Origin: Clostridia bacterium
GTDB lineage: Bacteria > Bacillota > Clostridia > Saccharofermentanales > Saccharofermentanaceae
Direction of reading: 5' to 3'
Assembly (NCBI GenBank): GCA_024403735.1
Contig: JAKSRG010000005.1
Coordinates: forward strand, 30,923-94,922
DNA length: 64,000 nucleotides
In this document: one piece after another, positions 62,256-64,000 of the stretch
Position numbering within the stretch: the stretch's first letter is position 1
Layout: each line of letters begins with the position of its first letter
Made by a program: the position numbers and the translations under genes
The notes under the pieces: model-generated
The model's input: the letters and a program-made list of their open reading frames with translations, nothing else
What the model was told of the DNA's origin: nothing
Database searches by the model: none

Positions 62256-62780
62256 TTAAGCATTTCTTGATGTTCTAGATGGTCTTTTCGATAGTAAGAA
62301 CAAAACAGAAATAACAACCATAGCAGCTAACCATACTACCAATCCAATGTTTCGTCTTGTTTTATAACTCAGATCTGATCTCATCGTCTTATCAAGATCA
62401 TCGTAGAGACTAGCATCAACCTGGACACTATCATTAAGTTGTTCTTCCGTTAGTTCATCAGTACGTAAATGATGCATCTGAAGATACTGTGCACACATAT
62501 ATTCTCCATTTACTTCACACACAAAAGTACACATACCATTATATGTATCTACAATCCAACCTTCTTCGATCTCATCGAGTTTGATTACAAATGGAGTACC
62601 ATTCTTAGATCCATTAGTGTACCTCTCATCAAAAGTAGCAGATGTAACTTCAGTCTTAACGAATACATCTGTCTTCTTTTCAATCACTGGATTAAACAAA
62701 CTTGAAAAATTAAATAACAGTACAAATACAACGGTTAGCAAAACTGCTAACACACCTAAAAATATAGTTTTCTTTCTCAT
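62256..62780 (-). CDS. Two-helix membrane protein of unknown function
   Basis: 174 residues. An N-terminal helix (about 7-30) and a C-terminal helix (about 146-166) flank a domain of about 115 residues with beta strands (TPFVIKLDEIEEGWIVDTYNG, YMCAQYLQMHH). With a short basic N-terminus the domain is predicted outside. No family recognised. GAGG lies before the ATG. It is 52 bases upstream of the PEBP-like gene on the same strand. Confidence 0.6.
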   Translation of the reverse strand: MRKKTIFLGVLAVLLTVVFVLLFNFSSLFNPVIEKKTDVFVKTEVTSATFDERYTNGSKNGTPFVIKLDEIEEGWIVDTYNGMCTFVCEVNGEYMCAQYLQMHHLRTDELTEEQLNDSVQVDASLYDDLDKTMRSDLSYKTRRNIGLVVWLAAMVVISVLFLLSKRPSRTSRNA

Positions 62781-62846
62781 ATATCTATCCTCTTCCCAAA
62801 ACGATAAATCAATTATAGTTTACTTTATTATAGTTAGATAGCACAA

Positions 62847-63173
62847 TTACAATTTTCTATATAACTCATTTAGTCTGACAAGTGATTTAAACAATTCGTA
62901 ATCATAGCCCCAACACCACGTCTTAAACGCCATCGCGTAAGAATGAATCCATCTGTCTTCAAATACTTTCTTCGAATAATTACCACCCTCATAGTCTTGA
63001 ATCAACTTCTCTAATTCTGGTAAAACCACATCCTGAAGTTGTTCGCTGGTTGAAGATAATACTACTCCGTTATTCAGCTTGTTAATATCTTCTAATGTCA
63101 GTTCTCTACACTTAAGTAAACATGAATAATACTCTTGTCGATTCTTTTCTTTTACCTTATTCAACATAATCAT
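62847..63173 (-). CDS. Small soluble protein of unknown function
   Basis: 108 residues, helical, charged (MIMLNKVKEKNRQEYYSCLLK, then LPELEKLIQDYEGGNYSKKVFEDRW). A Trp/Tyr-rich segment (WIHSYAMAFKTWCWGYDYELF) near the end is distinctive. AGGTGG precedes the ATG. Gap of 62 bases to the next upstream gene, same strand. No family recognised. Confidence 0.6.
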   Translation of the reverse strand: MIMLNKVKEKNRQEYYSCLLKCRELTLEDINKLNNGVVLSSTSEQLQDVVLPELEKLIQDYEGGNYSKKVFEDRWIHSYAMAFKTWCWGYDYELFKSLVRLNELYRKL

Positions 63174-63235
63174 TCATGCCCACCTTTCATCAAAAATCAG
63201 AGTTCAACTCGCGTAAATCTGTCTTTTATATGTCT

Positions 63236-63664
63236 TCACACTAACTTAATCTCGTTCTCCTTATTGTTGTGACAAATCATTATAAGGTGACCAACATAGC
63301 CGATACCGTGCTTACAATATTCACTAAAGCTGACTTTCAGCGTGTATTTTATTGTTTCACTACTTACCTCAAGATAATAGAAGGACGCATGACGTAAGTG
63401 CTTAGAATATTTATCTGTCAGTTTACCAGCACAGCATAGGTAATCTTCGCTTTTAATTGTCTTATAAAACTTGCTTTTTTTTCGAAAAAATCGACTAAGA
63501 ATATTCCCGCTATTAAGTTCTCTTAAAATTATAGTCTGCTGCTCTTCGGTAGGTCTTTTCCAGATAGTCTGATTTGATTTTTCTTTAGTTTCTACTTCCT
63601 CTATATATAGATCAAGCAGACCTGGATACAGTGGTGTAATTTTGTTGTTATTATCTTCCATCAT
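63236..63664 (-). CDS. Small protein of unknown function
   Basis: 142 residues from MMEDNNNKITPLYPG; this ATG is chosen because AAGGA lies just before it, whereas the longer frame starts at a GTG 51 bases earlier. It has an acidic N-terminus, a basic centre (SRFFRKKSKFYKTIKSEDY) and beta-rich C-terminus (FYYLEVSSETIKYTLKVSFSEY then GYVGHLIMICH). No family recognised. With the 108-residue gene it forms a likely two-gene unit. Confidence 0.58.
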   Translation of the reverse strand: MMEDNNNKITPLYPGLLDLYIEEVETKEKSNQTIWKRPTEEQQTIILRELNSGNILSRFFRKKSKFYKTIKSEDYLCCAGKLTDKYSKHLRHASFYYLEVSSETIKYTLKVSFSEYCKHGIGYVGHLIMICHNNKENEIKLV

Positions 63665-63830
63665 TTCACTTTTCCTTATATGCCCCATATCAATAACGAA
63701 ATAGAGCAATATCACTTGAAATCTGCTTTCACACCTTCATTTTGCGAAAGTTCTTCCTTATTATACATGAATTTATACTCTGCGAGAGTTCGACTCACTC
63801 ACCTATTATTTCTAATTTCAGACAAAATAA

Positions 63831-63855
63831 AAATGCGAGTCCAAGAAGGACTCGC
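63831..63855 (-). terminator. Terminator of the gene entering from the window's right edge
   Basis: GCGAGTCC (63835-63842) and GGACTCGC (63848-63855), eight perfect pairs, followed on the minus strand by ATTTTTATTTTG. Confidence 0.75.
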
Positions 63856-63891
63856 GTAAATTATTCTTAATCGTAGTTAATAGAATCGAAT

Positions 63892-64000
63892 TCAATCCCA
63901 CAAATATTTTACAATAATGAGGGACCAATCTATTAAACTGATCCACCCATGATTTTCAATTAATTGACGAGCACATTTTAATATCCAATCCCAGCTGACG
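63892..64000 (-). CDS. 3' end of an unidentified minus-strand gene (partial)
   Basis: Only one of the three minus-strand frames stays open from the window edge: 35 codons ending KYLWD and TGA at 63892-63894. It lies 37 bases before a terminator on the same strand, which supports a real gene end. The piece is Trp-rich (SWDWILKCARQLIENHGW) and too short to identify. Confidence 0.4.
   Translation of the reverse strand, partial: VSWDWILKCARQLIENHGWISLIDWSLIIVKYLWD

Overview
The window looks like a chromosomal segment of an anaerobic, low-GC, Gram-positive bacterium of the Clostridia. Support comes from a HydF-type [FeFe]-hydrogenase maturase, a lipoteichoic-acid-synthase-like enzyme, a type II fatty-acid cluster using the FMN enoyl reductase FabK, consensus sigma-A promoters, strong AGGAGG ribosome binding sites and the absence of outer-membrane genes. 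A GH3 glycosidase beside a GH94 phosphorylase suggests a beta-glucan-using gut or rumen organism; that habitat is inference.

Layout. 1-3.4 kb: divergent GH3 (cut by the window edge) and GH94 phosphorylase. 3.4-10.9 kb: small membrane proteins, a DEAD-box helicase coupled to an LTA-synthase-like protein, and a zinc/manganese ABC importer (znuA-znuC-znuB order). 11-18.3 kb: phosphopentomutase, a CAAX-type protease, an alpha/beta hydrolase, a YugP-type zinc peptidase, a transglutaminase-like lipoprotein, and a three-gene unit (52-residue membrane peptide, zinc-ribbon membrane protein, SPFH/GYF protein). 18.5-20.4 kb: a phosphoglycerate kinase fused in frame to triosephosphate isomerase. 20.6-24.2 kb: a 1179-residue secreted protein with four DUF4214-like repeats, a Thr-Pro linker and a beta-helix.

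24.5-36.4 kb: a ten-gene polysaccharide operon, all minus strand, with the four dTDP-L-rhamnose genes, three glycosyltransferases, a Wzx flippase and two large membrane proteins. One of these, lying between rfbB and rfbD, carries a C-terminal DUF4214-like domain like that of the secreted neighbour. 36.8-42.2 kb: fabH-fabK-fabD-fabG-fabF-fabZ, with a FabT-like palindrome in front. 42.6-48.2 kb: a VWA-like protein, a lipoprotein and a 1069-residue polytopic protein whose promoter carries the same palindrome.

48.8-64 kb: two GT4 glycosyltransferases, an esterase, a HAD phosphatase, a degenerate GGDEF-EAL protein, Maf, a PAP2 phosphatase, an aquaporin, HydF, a DUF4428-like protein, an AraC regulator, a 2-hydroxyacid dehydrogenase, a PEBP-like lipoprotein and small unknowns. 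The window ends in the 3' end of an unidentified minus-strand gene.

The most unusual non-gene signals are: a dispersed intergenic motif (core GTGTTTTCGAGCAAATC) found mostly just 3' of stop codons; a hairpin-rich untranslated stretch at 36.57-36.76 kb; and degenerate ~80-bp tandem repeats with paired-base changes at 48.4-48.7 kb. I saw no tRNA, rRNA, CRISPR array, insertion sequence or phage gene.
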